Below are positions 45,288-57,197 of a stretch of DNA of 64,000 bases, in pieces. The stretch spans positions 1,240,001 through 1,304,000 of the forward strand of contig CP087212.1 in assembly GCA_020912385.1 (NCBI GenBank), in the 5' to 3' direction. Below the pieces are notes generated by a model. The model made no database searches, was not told the origin of the DNA, and was given only the letters and a program-made list of their open reading frames with translations. The number at the start of each line of letters is the position of its first letter. Position 1 is the first letter of the stretch. Made by a program: the position numbers and the translations under genes. This DNA comes from Neofusicoccum parvum (taxonomy: Eukaryota > Ascomycota > Dothideomycetes > Botryosphaeriales > Botryosphaeriaceae).

Positions 45288-45756
45288 GCGCTTGAATTGT
45301 TCTTTTTTTTCCTTTGGGTTCTTCACATGCCGTTTCGAAACCGGGGCATGACGTGGTGGCGCGCCGTTGTCTTAGCCTTAGAACACATACTTAGCCGCTA
45401 GAGTATACATAAGTGGGCGAGAAATCGTACGTTGTTATTTCTTAGCGAGGTCCAACCGGGTTTCTGCTATCGTCGGGTGGCGGCGTACCTTGTCTACCCT
45501 TGCTCCCGCACGCAGGATCATTATCCTTGCATCTTGCAGAATTTAGCGTGGGTAGGCAAACGCCGCATCCGTCAGCGCAACGGCTCGTGGCGCGGCTATT
45601 TCGAACTATCGAGTGCTGACCTGTGCCTACGGCAGTTGGTTCAGAGGGGTCCAGAACGAAAAAGCTCGGAGCTGAGGGACGGAGGTATCTTATTACCAGC
45701 AACAACATAGCCTCATCGGCATTCAGTGTCTCTGACTTTTGTGTTAGCAAACAGAA
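45288..45756. other. Intergenic region, synthase to FAD oxidase
   Basis: 469 bases. It should contain the synthase terminator and the promoter of the downstream oxidase. Nothing else is supported. Confidence 0.4.
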
Positions 45757-47471
45757 ATGCGTCGATCATTGAGTCTTTTTTGGGCATGCACCCTCCACGC
45801 TTCCATTGGCGGCACCGCAGTCTTGACTGCAGAGTACGGATCATGCCAAGACACAGTAAGTCGATGAAGACTTTCTGATCAGTTGGAGCCGCCATCTGAC
45901 ATAAGGTAGTGCAATCTACTCTCCAAAACACTTTCCATTGAGTCTACTGGTAGTTATGTGGCCGACTTCCAACAACAGCCCATCGCTGCAGACGGGGCCG
46001 ACGCGGGATCCCTCTTTTGGGCACAGCAGCAGCAGGCTGCCCAACCGGCCTGCCTTGTCCACGCTCAGTCTCCGGAGGACGTTGCAGCTGTGATATCCGC
46101 CTCGCGCTCCACCGGATGCCCCTTCGCCGTCCGCGGTGGCGGACACTCGGATATCTATGGTGCGAGCAACAGCGATGGTGGCATTACCGTCAACATGGCT
46201 AGCATTAGCGGCATTGAAGTGGTTGAGAGTGAAGGACTCGTTAGGGTCGGCGCAGGCGCGAAGTGGGGACAGGTGTACAAGGAGCTTGAGAAGACGAATA
46301 GGACCGTCGTGGGTGGTCGGCTGACTGGCGTGGGCGTCGGCGGACTGCTGCTGGGTGGTGGGCTGAGCCACTTCTCCGGCTTGCATGGCTGGGCTTGCGA
46401 TAATGTCCGGAACTACGAGGTAAATGGATTCACAAATGAGCTTTAGATGAAGGCTAAAGGCATTGCAGGTCGTCCTTGCCAATGGCAGTATCATTGATGC
46501 CTCGGAATCTTCCCACACGGATCTCTACCGTGCCCTGCGTGGTGGTGGAAATAACTTTGGCGTTGTCACCCGTTTCGATCTTGATCTGTTCCCTCAGGGG
46601 CCGATGTGGGGAGGGCTGCATGTGTGGCCGTTTCTACCATCAGTGACTTCTGCTCTGACGCGCGGATTTGTCAAATTCTCGCATGACGCTCCGTCCGACC
46701 CGCATGTCTCGCTCTTTGCAGGCTTAGGGTACAGACAAGGCCACTTCGCCTGGGCTGCGGGGCAGTACGACACGCTCGGGAGAGTGGAGCCTTCCATATT
46801 CACTCAATTTAGGGATGATGTGGAGGGATATGGCGCGGCGAAGATTGTAAGCACGGCACGGGTAACCTCGTTGTCAGACCTTGCAGACGAACTTAATCAA
46901 TCGGAGCCTGCAGGTATGCGGAGCCGGTTTACAACGGCAACTTTCACCGCCGATGCAGAGCTGTTGCTGCGGATGGTGGAGATCTTCGTGGAGCAGGTGG
47001 AACAGGCGCTGGAGAAAGGCCTCAGCGAAGACCAACGGTTTGCGCCGATGCTGGGAATCCAACCGCTGACACAGAATATCCTGAAGGGTCAAGCAACTCG
47101 TGGAGGAAACGTTGTGGGTCTTGATTATAAGGAAGGGCCGTTAATTGGTGAGTACTTCCCTCCACTCTTCTAAAAATGATACTGACAGGTTGTGCCTCAC
47201 AGTCTGTTCATTCGGATGGGAATGGTCTCACGAATCGGATGACACGACTGTAACTGCCGGTATCAATGCTGTGCTTGAGCAGTCAGTTGCAGCTGCTAAG
47301 GAGAATGGCCTGTATCACCCTTTCAAGTACATGAACTATGCTGCAGCAGACCAGGATCCGGTTGGAAGTTACGGGGTGGAAAACATTGAGTTCTTGAAGA
47401 GGGTCAGAGAAGTATACGACACAGAAGGATTGTTCACCAACTTGGTCCCTGGAGGGCACAAGATCCATTAG
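45757..47471 (+). CDS. FAD-linked oxidoreductase, berberine-bridge-like, 518 aa
   Basis: Exons 45757-45855, 45910-46419, 46469-47147 and 47203-47471 join in phase. A short hydrophobic N-terminus (RRSLSLFWACTLHASIGG) suggests entry into the secretory path. The FAD_binding_4 domain shows RGGGHSDIYG with H112 as likely covalent FAD ligand, VGAGAKWGQVY, LLLGGGLSHFSG and WACDNVRNYE with C196 near the place of the second covalent bond of bicovalent members. The C-terminal BBE segment ends in FTNLVPGGHKIH. Such enzymes oxidise alcohols or close rings using O2. Placed directly downstream of the synthase on the same strand, it should act as a tailoring oxidase on the terpene alcohol made by a P450. 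Confidence 0.88.
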
Positions 47472-47566
47472 ACACTATCCATATCACTTAGCCAGAATGA
47501 GCAGACTTGAAAATATTTTGTATGGTTGTCTTGCTTTAATTATTGTTATATGCTGCCTTGAAGACT

Positions 47567-48865
47567 CTAATCTTTGCTCTGACCCAGCAAACTTACAGTC
47601 TCATATGTAGGAGAGAATGGGAGAGCCGGGAAAGACGTGACGAGTCCATGCGTTATGCAATCATCCACAAATCCTGCACCCAGCGTAGTCATGATGATAA
47701 AGGTCCACATAAACCCGACGGTGCGCCATTGTCGACCTCGCCATCCGAGCTTTTCTCGAGCAAAGTATATGGCCTGTTCTTCCAACAGCATGAGACTCGG
47801 CATGACTGCGAAGAAGATGAGCGTACCCGCAAATGACTCAGACGGAACTGCCATTTTTGCAGCTGCCCAGTGGTAGAGCCCAGAGATAGCAAATGCGGTG
47901 TATGACTGGACTTGGCGACTCAACATTGACCCTTTGGGTGCACAGACGACGTTCCTCGCCAAGTATCTGCTTGACGTCTGAAGTGCTCTGCGGAAGTTCT
48001 GGTGCCATGTGTAACTCCAGAACTTATTCAGGTTGTAGCATCCGGCCCATGGCCCTTTGAGAGGATTGACCTCATCGATCCGATGCCAGAAAAGCCCAGT
48101 TGTGACTCCGACCATACAGATGAGATGGTAGACGATGTCCATTGGCGCAATGGTCGACGCCCACCAGCAAGCTGTGGCCAGGCTTCGCAGGAAAAAGTCC
48201 AAATCAAGGACGCTTGCTCGTCCTCCGTCTGTCAGCCATAGAAGAAGGCCCGCTGCCAAATCGTGAATGAAGTATTGTTGCAAAATCCTCTTAGTTGATA
48301 ATTTCAAGAACGAAGCCTTCGATATGCCTCCTGGAGGTGCTGGTGGAAGATGTGCAGTACTCCAATTCCAGCCAATCCCTCGAGTAGAATAGGCATTACT
48401 GAAACACCACCGAATCCGCTCTGGTGAAGAAAGCGAGTAGAATTCTGGTTGGATCTTTTCTGCATCGCTCCTGCGTCGGGTTCGTACATGCTCCAAGTAC
48501 GGATCTTCGAGCACGAGCAAGTTGAAGTTTGTCAGGCCGACGTAGAGAACTGGACGATAGTGTCAGCAACAATTGCCACTGATGCGAGGTTTTCTTGCAG
48601 CCTAACCTGTTCCAAACGTGTAATTCTTTGCTATGTCAGGGCCGACGGGAAAAGCCATGACGAGAAGAAGGCAAAGAGCCAGGAAAGGAAGCAACAGGGT
48701 CCATCGGAGCTGTCTCCGTACGCGAGAGCCGAGCAAAAGGAGGAAGGGAGTAGTAAGCCACACGGCTCCCACAAAGTCTGCACGTTCCAGAGGCATTGCG
48801 ACAGGATTGCGGACTTGGATTGATGGCCGCTGGAGGCGGCAAGATGCAGTTGATGTCTGGTGCAT
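47567..48865 (-). CDS. Membrane-bound acyltransferase (wax synthase/MBOAT-like), 413 aa
   Basis: Exons 48865-48607 and 48549-47567 on the minus strand join in phase 1. Several hydrophobic segments are visible ([41 protein letters not shown]). The active-site neighbourhood has [12 protein letters not shown] and AISGLYHW, matching the wax-synthase-like domain where a His transfers an acyl group from acyl-CoA. Homologues in fungal terpenoid clusters acetylate hydroxyl groups, so O-acylation of the oxidised terpene at the ER membrane is likely. The start is uncertain: the ATG at 48796 would give 390 residues and is closer to the conserved part, but the sequence [13 protein letters not shown] before it looks like family sequence. 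Confidence 0.82.
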
Positions 48866-49382
48866 GCAAATGCTCCTTGTCACTGTGGGCATCACTTGGG
48901 GGCCAATGACGTGTGGGAGACGAACCTTCCTGTTGGCGTTAGCGTAGGCAAACGTTAGCCGGAGGAATTCGTCAGCCTGGCGAGCTTGCTGACGCCCCAC
49001 CACACCTGGCCATGCTGGGTGCATGCATATCCCTCAAGCGCTATCGAACAAAGACTTAAGCGAGACCGAGCTGAAGATGCGTCAACCCCCTGCATCTGGC
49101 CTTATGCGACGTCGATCGTTAGTGAATCCTTCGCGCACGCAAGCACCGGGGTAGACGCCCTCTCAGCCCCCACCAGAGACACAAACATATCGAAGCACCA
49201 CCATTCAATAGTGGATCCTACAGTTTGCAGACACGGGAAGCTATCGCAGCGAGGCTGACTGGTCATCAACCGACTGACAACCGGCATTTGGGCCCGGCAT
49301 GGCTGGTTTGCAGTGCATTGTAAGATCCCCCGTTGATCTCTGTCTCGTTCAATTCCCACCAACATCACGCAGACATCCAAAC
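48866..49382. promoter_or_regulatory. Bidirectional promoter, acyltransferase / P450
   Basis: 517 bases between divergent genes of the terpenoid cluster. It holds both promoters. A frame can be opened on the minus strand above 48865, but it is not supported. Confidence 0.4.
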
Positions 49383-51069
49383 ATGACGATATTCGGGTCC
49401 GCGTTTGAAAAGATAGACCCGTCGGTGACCTCGGTGTCTCTCCTTGTACTTTCAGTCCTCTACTTCCTCTATCTTACCGTGTACCGTCTTCTCCTGAGCC
49501 CAATCGCACGCTTTCCAGGGCCAAAGCTCGCAGCATGGACATACTGGTACGAGTTTTGGTACGATGTTGTTGCTGAGCCCGAGTACACATTCAAAATCGG
49601 CCGGCTTCACAAGCAGTACGGTGCGCAGCGTTCTCATTCCCGCTCTGCAGAACAGCACTGACAGCCCCCCAGGCCCCATCATCCGCATCAACCCGGACGA
49701 GATACACATTGCAGACCCAGACTTCTACGACACAGTCTATGCCGGCAGTGGACGCAAGCGCGACAAGTGGGATTGGATCACCCGGTCCTTTGGTGTCGAC
49801 GAGAGCCTGATCGGCACTCTCGGGCACGATGAGCACCGCATACGCAGGGCTGCACTTTCTCCGTACTTCTCGAAGCAGAGCGTGCGCGCGCTACAGCCGC
49901 TAATTGACCGGAACATGGGGATTCTGCTCGAGCGCCTCCGCCAATTTGCCGCCTCCGGGGCGCCGATGAAGCTGGACGACGCTTATGCGGCTCTGACCAA
50001 CGGTGGGCCACCTTCCCGAGCCCTGCAGCTGGAGTCCCAATACTGATTTAAGCATGCAGACATCGTCGAGGACTACGCGTTCGGGAGAAGTGAACACCGT
50101 TTGGAGGCGCCAGACTTCGACCCATCGTTCCGCGATGCAATGCTTCAAGGTGGCAAAGCCGGGCATGTGCTGAAGCACTTCACATGGCTCATGGACTTGC
50201 TGCGGAAGCTGCCTGACTCATTGCTGCTCAAGCTGAGCCCGTCGATGGGGGCGTACTCGCAGCTGCAGACCAGCGTCAAACGCCAGGTTGCCGAAATCCA
50301 ACACGCCCACCAGACACACACGTATGACAAGACGCGCCGCACCATCTTCCACGAGATCCTCAACAGCAAGCTCTCAGACTACGACAAGTCCACCGACCGC
50401 CTCTGGCAGGAGGGCGAGGTCGTCGTTGCCGCAGGGACCATCACGACCGCGTGGGCGCTGGGCGTGTCGACGTACTTCGTGCTCGCCACGCCCGACATCC
50501 TGCGGCAGCTCAAGGCCGAGCTGGAAGCCGCCATCCCAGACCCGTCGCAGCCGCTCAGCCTCGTCGTGCTCGAGCGGCTGCCCTTCCTCACGGGCGTGGT
50601 CCAGGAGGGCGTGCGTCTCAGCCACGCCATCTCGCACCGCCTGCACCGCATCTGCCCCGACGAGACGCTCGTCTACCACGACGCCGCCGGCCAGCGCGAG
50701 TGGCGCATCCCGCCCGGGACGCCGCTGAGCATGACCAGCAACCTGGTCCACCACGACGAGCGCGTCTTCCCGGACTCGCACGCCTTCAAGCCCGAGCGGT
50801 GGGTTGGGAACCCCCGCCTCGACCGCTATTTGGTCTCGTTTGGGAAGGGCGGCAGGGCGTGTCTCGGCATCAACCTTGCCTATGCGGAACTCTACCTTAC
50901 GCTGGCGGCGCTGTTCAGAGTGTATGGTACTGAGGAAGTCAAGGGGAAAGATGACGTTGGGACGTTGGAGCTGTTTGAGACGAGCGCTGCTGACCTGGTG
51001 ATTACGAGTGACACTGTGGTCCCTGTGATGCCTGAAGACTCTAAGGGCTTGAGAGTGAAGGTGAATTAG
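49383..51069 (+). CDS. Cytochrome P450, 525 aa, intact
   Basis: Exons 49383-49620, 49673-50002 and 50060-51069 join in phase. The N-terminal anchor ([20 protein letters not shown]) is followed by the hinge [11 protein letters not shown]. The I-helix is [14 protein letters not shown], the ExxR motif is EGVR, the PERF-like segment is FKPERWVGN, and the heme loop is [10 protein letters not shown] with Cys 457. The sequence most recalls the trichodiene oxygenase-type P450s of fungal terpenoid clusters. Expected role: hydroxylation or further oxidation of the terpene skeleton at the ER, with electrons from cytochrome P450 reductase. It closes the cluster on the right; beyond it lies a short inverted-repeat element. 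Confidence 0.9.
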
Positions 51070-51231
51070 GCCGCCAAGGATCTGCTATGAGATCAGGCAG
51101 TCCAGTGGGTAGAGGGTAAAGACCATAGATCTGTAAAGCATCTACAAAATTCTACCACTTTAAAACTACTTAGACTTTTCAAAGAGTACATGTCGTCATT
51201 ACCTACCTCATAACCAATCAGCAATAAATAA

Positions 51232-51239
51232 TAAAAATA
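51232..51239. repeat. Target site duplication, left copy
   Basis: TAAAAATA, identical to 51797-51804. Confidence 0.75.
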
Positions 51240-51796
51240 GGTGCCTAGATTTCTGACCCCCCCTTTTCAGACTCTGACCCCCCATATTCAGATTCTGACC
51301 CCCCCTCCCATATTAGGCAGTTCCGCCAGACTAGCAGCTTAGTAAGGAGCGCTAGACCTGCCTAAAATAACTTGCTACTCTACAGTACGTCGCCTATTAC
51401 TCTATAGCACGTCGCCTGTTACTCTACAGCACGTCGCCTATTACTCTATAGCGCGTCACCTCGCGCCCTCTCACCTCGCGCTAAGACGCGCCGCACCTAC
51501 GCACCCTTCACTGTCGCCGTCGTCTTCACTATCGCCGTCGCCTTCGCTATCGTGCCTACACGCCTAGGCGCCCGAGCAGAACGTCGTTAAGTAATAGGTA
51601 ATTGTATAAATAAGAGTTGACTTACATTCATAATGGTAAAGTGGTTATCCTAGACGTGAGAAATAGGTGAAATCTCTATAAATCACGCGTGGAAACGTCG
51701 AGATCACGGTGAATTCTCCCCAATTGGGTAGGGGGGGTCAGAGTCTGAATATGGGGGGTCAAAGTCTGAAAAGGGGGGGTCAGAAATCTAGCCACC
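51240..51796. mobile_element. MITE-like element with 66 bp inverted ends and 8 bp target duplication
   Basis: Terminal inverted repeats at 51240-51305 and 51731-51796 match at 63 of 66 positions. Each holds three near copies of a CTGACCCCCC unit. The flanks carry the same eight bases, TAAAAATA, at 51232-51239 and 51797-51804. An 8 bp duplication is typical of hAT-superfamily insertions, and the length and lack of an open frame say it is non-autonomous. The sharp ends and clean duplication suggest it is relatively young. It sits 170 bases after the terpenoid cluster. Confidence 0.85.
51376..51463. repeat. Four tandem 22 bp repeats inside the MITE-like element
   Basis: Units at 51376, 51398, 51420 and 51442 share TACTCTAYAGYRCGTC and differ mostly by C/T changes. 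They form the left internal part of the element, followed by a GC-rich stretch with CGCC/CGTC words. Confidence 0.75.
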
Positions 51797-51804
51797 TAAA
51801 AATA
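51797..51804. repeat. Target site duplication, right copy
   Basis: TAAAAATA, identical to 51232-51239. Confidence 0.75.
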
Positions 51805-54475
51805 ACCCTTGGCGCAACATTTTCTGGCCGCATAGCAGAATCAACAACAGAGAAAGCATCAAAATTGTAAGGCCAGCTGAAATACTTCCACTACCCGCTC
51901 TTCCTCAGTTTTGAGCGTAAGAGGTTTCTGGCCAGTGCTGGCAGGCGAAGAGAGTAGCCGTGGACTTGTGCGGCTTCTACAAGACTCGGTGTAGAGTTGG
52001 TAGACGAGGAAGGAGAGACATGATGTTGAAGTTATCCGTCTTTTCTCCCATCAGCCAAGAGAGCTTCAGTTTTGTGCATTTGGGAAACCTTTGGTGAGAA
52101 TTTCGAGTACGCAGATTTAATTGAAGGGAAAATAGATAGTTTGAGCAGTATTTTTGCACTGTCCCCTGTTGCCTTCGGAATTTTGAGAATTAAGCTGGCC
52201 GCATTCATCTGCATTGTCACTCAGAATGTGATTCTCTAAGTATCTGAGATGCTGTACTCATGCAGCAAAGAGGTAGATGTCTGCTCCCCTTGAATTAGAA
52301 GCTAACAAGACCTTAAGTACGATTTTCAATTCTGTTCATGCCCATCTGATGTCCAGAACTTTTGGTGATATTTTAGACTTTGAAAGAGAGGAATGGATAC
52401 CCGAAGTCCTTCCCGAGATTTCTGCAGACTCGAAAAGTCAAGCTCAAAGAGTGGAACCCGGCAATACTTCATAAATCCACCAGTTGCCAAAAAAGCCAGG
52501 CTTAAGATAAGACGCAGATCCCGATGAAAATTCTTCTTAAGTGTCCTGTCTTCCCTCCCAATCACATGATTATATTGGAGTTCTATAGGTCCCATATTCA
52601 TTTCATCAGGATTGACTCGATCTTGGCGCCGTTCAGGAGCCATTAAAAAGTCTTGGAGTGAGCCTCCGGGATTTCCTCTTTGAGTTCGTCAATTTCTCCC
52701 AAAAACATTGTTATGAAAATGTCTGCGTCAATTCAGAATCCAAGTAGTAAATCATGGTGGATTGGCAGATGGCTGACCGTGTAGTTGCTCGCGCTCCAGT
52801 CTTTCTTTCTCTACTTCAGAAATGTATGTCAGACAAAACAGCTTCCAATGATGCTAGAGTATCCAACGCAACGTACCTGAAGTTTTTAGTGCTGTAGCAT
52901 CTAACAATTCTGAGCAGATGCATCAAAGCGGCGCATATTACTGTGATCTGCCTCGAGACACACGATGTTCTCAACGTTGCCCAGTGGACAAAAAACGCTA
53001 GTTCGTGAGATACAATCTATAGCAGTAAAACCAACATTGTAAACAGGCGAGCTTCGTGAGATTCAAAGTATTCCAGCTTTTGAAAGTCAAAATTGGTCGT
53101 GCTCATGTGAAGAGACAATTTCGAAGTTATGAAGCTTCCAGGGATAAGGTCTTTGAGGCTGTAAGGTTCACTGAGGTCGAATGCACTTGCCGAGTAGAGC
53201 AAGATCACAGCTCCATACTTGATTTCCAGATAGATAATAAGGATAATTAAAAGGCTTTCATCACAGAACCTGCAGAAATAGAGGATGTGGCCGTATCCAC
53301 GCGCGCATATCACATTTGAAACGTGGATGCTGCGCACACGTCACGTGTTTTTTCAATCTTTGACCAAGGCGAAAAGGTACAAGAGGAAATCTCCAATAGC
53401 TTCTTAATACACGGCGGTTCGAATTTGAACAATAAGGCTGAACGTAGGAAGTTTCATTTGACCACCGTCTTTCAAGGCCAAGCGCGTAGGAAATGGATTT
53501 AGTGGCAATGTCTTCAAGACACTTTCGAAGCATCCCAAGGATGTATCAGCCAAGTGGAGGACCTGAGCGCTGCTTCCATTCCTGCTTCTGCGCAATTTTC
53601 CTTAGTCGTTGGGCGAAAATATTAAGGTGCGCCAATGTAGCGTTGTTCCTTGCGCGTCTTAATTGCCATCCTTCAAACAGAGCCTCGAAAACGTCCTTCG
53701 CAGAGCGTCATCTACCGCATAGCTTTCCGCGAGATAGTGAATGAAACCATGACAGGATAATAAAGGGTTTGGCGGCGCCACGTGATGGTTCCGGCTCGCT
53801 TACCGTATCGCCATGCAGCAACTCGTCCTTCCAACTCCAGATAAGACCCTCGTCTCTGTTCATTGGCTGTGACCCACCCATCTGCAGTCGGACTTTGCAA
53901 ATACCGACGGGGCGCCATGCCACCCCAACGCGATAGCGGCGTAACCACCAACAAGAGAAGGACTGACGACGCACCCCGCGCCGTCTCATGCTATCGCCTC
54001 CGCGTGCAACAGCCGTCCCTCATTCAAGCATCAAACCCCCTCTACCAGGCCTTCCCTGCTCTGAGACACAGCGTGTCTATCTCTGAGAAGAAGGAATATT
54101 CCGGTTCAGTTAAGCTCTCTCTTCTTCCGAGTGGCTTTAGGAACCGTGTTGCTATAAGTGGATGACACCCGTTCACTGCGGCAGGCCGCTGTCATCCAGC
54201 CGGGTTCCGATGCACTTCCATGTCCGATCGCCGACCCATCCCTCGCTCTTCCAGGCAGGTACATACAACAACAAGGAATTCGGAAGGTTGTTGCACGCCA
54301 AGACCTGGAGTTTTGAGAAGCGCTGAATTCCCCGATATCGTTTCCTTGTCGTGAATACGCGGGAGCAGAGCTCTATTTAATGGCATTCCTTCCACCCATC
54401 CCAGGATTGCGTGCTCAAGCCTCTTCGTGTTGAAATCCCTTCCCCACTGACACAGCCTGCGTCGAGTCCGTCGAA

Positions 54476-55695
54476 ATGCATACCGCGTCCGAACTGCTGG
54501 GCCTCGGCAGTTTCCAGTTCCGCCCAGGAACGACCCCCATGGGAACCCTGAAGGAATCAGCTATCGGCATTGCAGTCTACTATGTTGCAGTTTTTGGTGG
54601 AGCAGAGCTCATGAAGAATCGCAAGCCCTACGATCTCAAGTTTGCTTTCAAGCTTCACAACCTCTTCCTCACCGTGGGCTCGGCGGGTCTACTGGGGCTA
54701 TTTCTGAAGGAGATTGTTCCCACAGTTCGTGAGCAGGGTATGCTGTTCCATCCCGATTCCGAGCTTTTGTGAAGTAGTGTTGTTTTCTGACCGCCAGTCA
54801 GGCATATACGATAGTGTGTGCCGCAAGGATGCCGGATGGACCCAACCACTTCTGGCTCTGTACTATGTAAGCCAATTCTCCCTACTCGAAACGTCTTTCA
54901 TGCTGACAATTTAAAGATCAATTACCTGTTCAAGTACTTGGAGTTTGTTGATACCATGTTCTTGGTCCTCAAGAAGAAGCCATTGAGTACGAAGCTTCTG
55001 TTGGCCTTACTTGATTTCGGTCCTCTCGCTGACAATGCAATGAAGCATTTCTCCACACATACCATCACGGCGCAACAGCTTTTCTCTGCTATACGCAGCT
55101 CGTCGGCCAGACACCGGTGTCGTGGGTGCCCATTGTCCTGAACCTCGGAGTGCACACTATCATGTACTGGTACTACTTTCAGAGTGCGCGTGGAGTCCGT
55201 GTTTGGTGGAAGCAGTATATCACGATGACTCAAATCATACAGTTCGTCATTGATATGTGTAGGTTCTTGAGGCTCTTGCATCTCTGAGGCAGTTGGTTAA
55301 CCCATCACTCTACCAGTCTTCATCTACTTCACAACGTACAACATCTTCGTCAAGGACTTCTTCCCGAATGCCCCAGTATATGGCTATTGCGAGGGAGGCG
55401 GTGTAAGTCTTCAATCAATTACTTCGACAGTCGTCGTTGCTAACATCATCTGAAGGTTGCCGCGTCCACTGGCTGCGCTATTCTCACATCATACCTCTTC
55501 CTCTTCATTGGGTTCTACATTGCGTCGTACAAGGGACCAGGAAAGGCTCCCCGCAAGTCTGTAGCCAAGCCTGAACCAACCTCGTACCCCAAGAAGGGTC
55601 TCGCTAAGGGATGGTCGTCCACTCTCGATCCTCTTCTCCAGAATGGTGGAGAGATGGTCAAGTTGGCCAGGCTGGACACAATCGGCGAGGTGTAA
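54476..55695 (+). CDS. ELO-type fatty acid elongase (3-ketoacyl-CoA synthase), 311 aa
   Basis: Exons 54476-54737, 54802-54866, 54917-54986, 55046-55258, 55317-55402 and 55456-55695 join in phase. Family motifs are present in order: [17 protein letters not shown], the histidine box FLHTYHH (H136, H139, H140) formed across an intron, MYWYYF, and [12 protein letters not shown]. Hydrophobic segments fit six to seven membrane helices. The enzyme condenses malonyl-CoA with a long-chain acyl-CoA in the ER to lengthen it by two carbons, for very-long-chain fatty acids of sphingolipids. The C-terminus is Lys-rich with KGPGKAPRK. At 311 residues it is close to the size of yeast Elo2/Elo3. It seems a housekeeping gene unrelated to the clusters. 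Confidence 0.93.
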
Positions 55696-57197
55696 AATAT
55701 TGCCTGTGGGATGTGGCGGCAGTATTACGCACTTTTCGGGGAATGCATTGACTGCGAGGCTTCTAGACGACCTCCGAACGATCTACGGCATACAGAAGAG
55801 AAAGTAACGGGCGGACGTGGTGGAATCAGACCAACAATGACTCGGCGCTTGTACCATGTGTTACCAGGAAATAGAACGCAATTCAATCTCAAACGGACTT
55901 TGAACGTCTACCATACTCGTTGCGACAACCACGTCACTGGGCTGGATAGAATTCCGGGGATAGAGAGGGGAGATTTGACAACAAGGCACTTTTAATGGCC
56001 CTCTGATTCAACGCTTCGCGGCGTCAGCACCTGGGTGTTAGCAAGTGACTTAAGTGACAGTAACGTCGTCATAGGTGTATAGGAGGAGACGAGACAGTAA
56101 AATCCGGGTTTTCAATAGTTGTCAGCACTGGAAAGATTCAGTGGCACATTCAGTGAATAGATAATCAGTATCACCCAAGTGCTGTAACTGACTCGTTGGG
56201 AATTATTCTCAACATTCAGGGTCGCGTTGAGGATAAATGGAGAAAGCTTCGATAAACTTGTAAGTATCATATCTTGACAAAATTTCACATGGTGGGCAGG
56301 TGGATTGCAGAAATCCTGCAAACTCGATAGCCTACGTCAGAAGGTCGAGAGGTGAACTTGACGTACTATTTTGATTTAGATTGAGGTAGCATGGATCTGA
56401 GTCCGATCAATGCAAGACATTGAGTGGCAGTAGCGGAAAGTTTATTTGGGTGCTCAGACACGATCTGTGTTGTTCATGAATCGCCATTGCGAAACTGCCT
56501 CCATCGTCCGGCCCGCCCCGCACTTCCGATCATCCGCACTGATGTCTCATCTTTCCCCCCACTTTCCGTCAAACGCATTCATTATGCCCTTTTCATCTTC
56601 ATAAAAATTACAATAAGTCACTTTGCAACCAAGCTCTTTCCTACTGTGTTGATTTGACGGCGAATTTGAAGTTGAGGCTATCTCGAACACACGCTTCCAC
56701 ACCGTGCCAGGCCTGATGGCAGTTTCCGTCGCGTTTAATCTACCACATCGCAATTGGGAATCTACTAGCTATACGTTTCGAAGATTTACACTAAAGGAGA
56801 TGCGTGGTGGTAAGAGACTGTGGCTGATGAATGAGGTAGTGAATGGTAGCCCCTGCAAAATGCGGCTTGTTATCACGTCATACCGAAGGTCAATGGCTCA
56901 TCGTGATACTGCGCGCGTCCTTGGCTTCTATTGGTAGGTCTATCGTCCACTCGTCTGACAGAGACCTACCGCGGCAAGCTACCCCGCCTCACGCGCACGT
57001 CAACTGTGCCCTTCGCAACGAATGTTGTGAATTTGCGAAGTGCGCGAAAACCGGCGCTGCTCAATAAATACGGCGCATATCTGCACGGAGCACTTGCAAA
57101 GCCAAGGCTGTTTCAAAAACTTGAACTCGAACTAACTTGTATTGGGCTGTTTACCGATTCGCAACCACCTGTGGCAGTTCACCAAAAACCTCAAGAC
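55696..57197. other. Intergenic region
   Basis: 1.5 kb without a supported gene. The last 100 bases should be the leader of the dioxygenase gene; a longer open frame overlaps its first exon but does not add a family motif. Confidence 0.45.

Larger units (their letters stand above)
51070..54475. other. Gene-poor region, 3.4 kb
   Basis: It holds a MITE-like element at 51240-51796. The remainder is AT-rich to average, with short frames only. I see no coding unit that can be supported. The last 400 bases before 54476 should be the elongase promoter. Confidence 0.5.

Noticed and set aside
53400..53430. GGTTCGAAT-like sequence resembling a tRNA T-loop
   Set aside because: No matching acceptor or anticodon stems could be drawn around it.
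51070..53700. Possible CRISPR or satellite array in the repetitive-looking region
   Set aside because: The only regular repeats are the four 22 bp units without spacers and the inverted ends of one element. CRISPR arrays are not expected in fungi.
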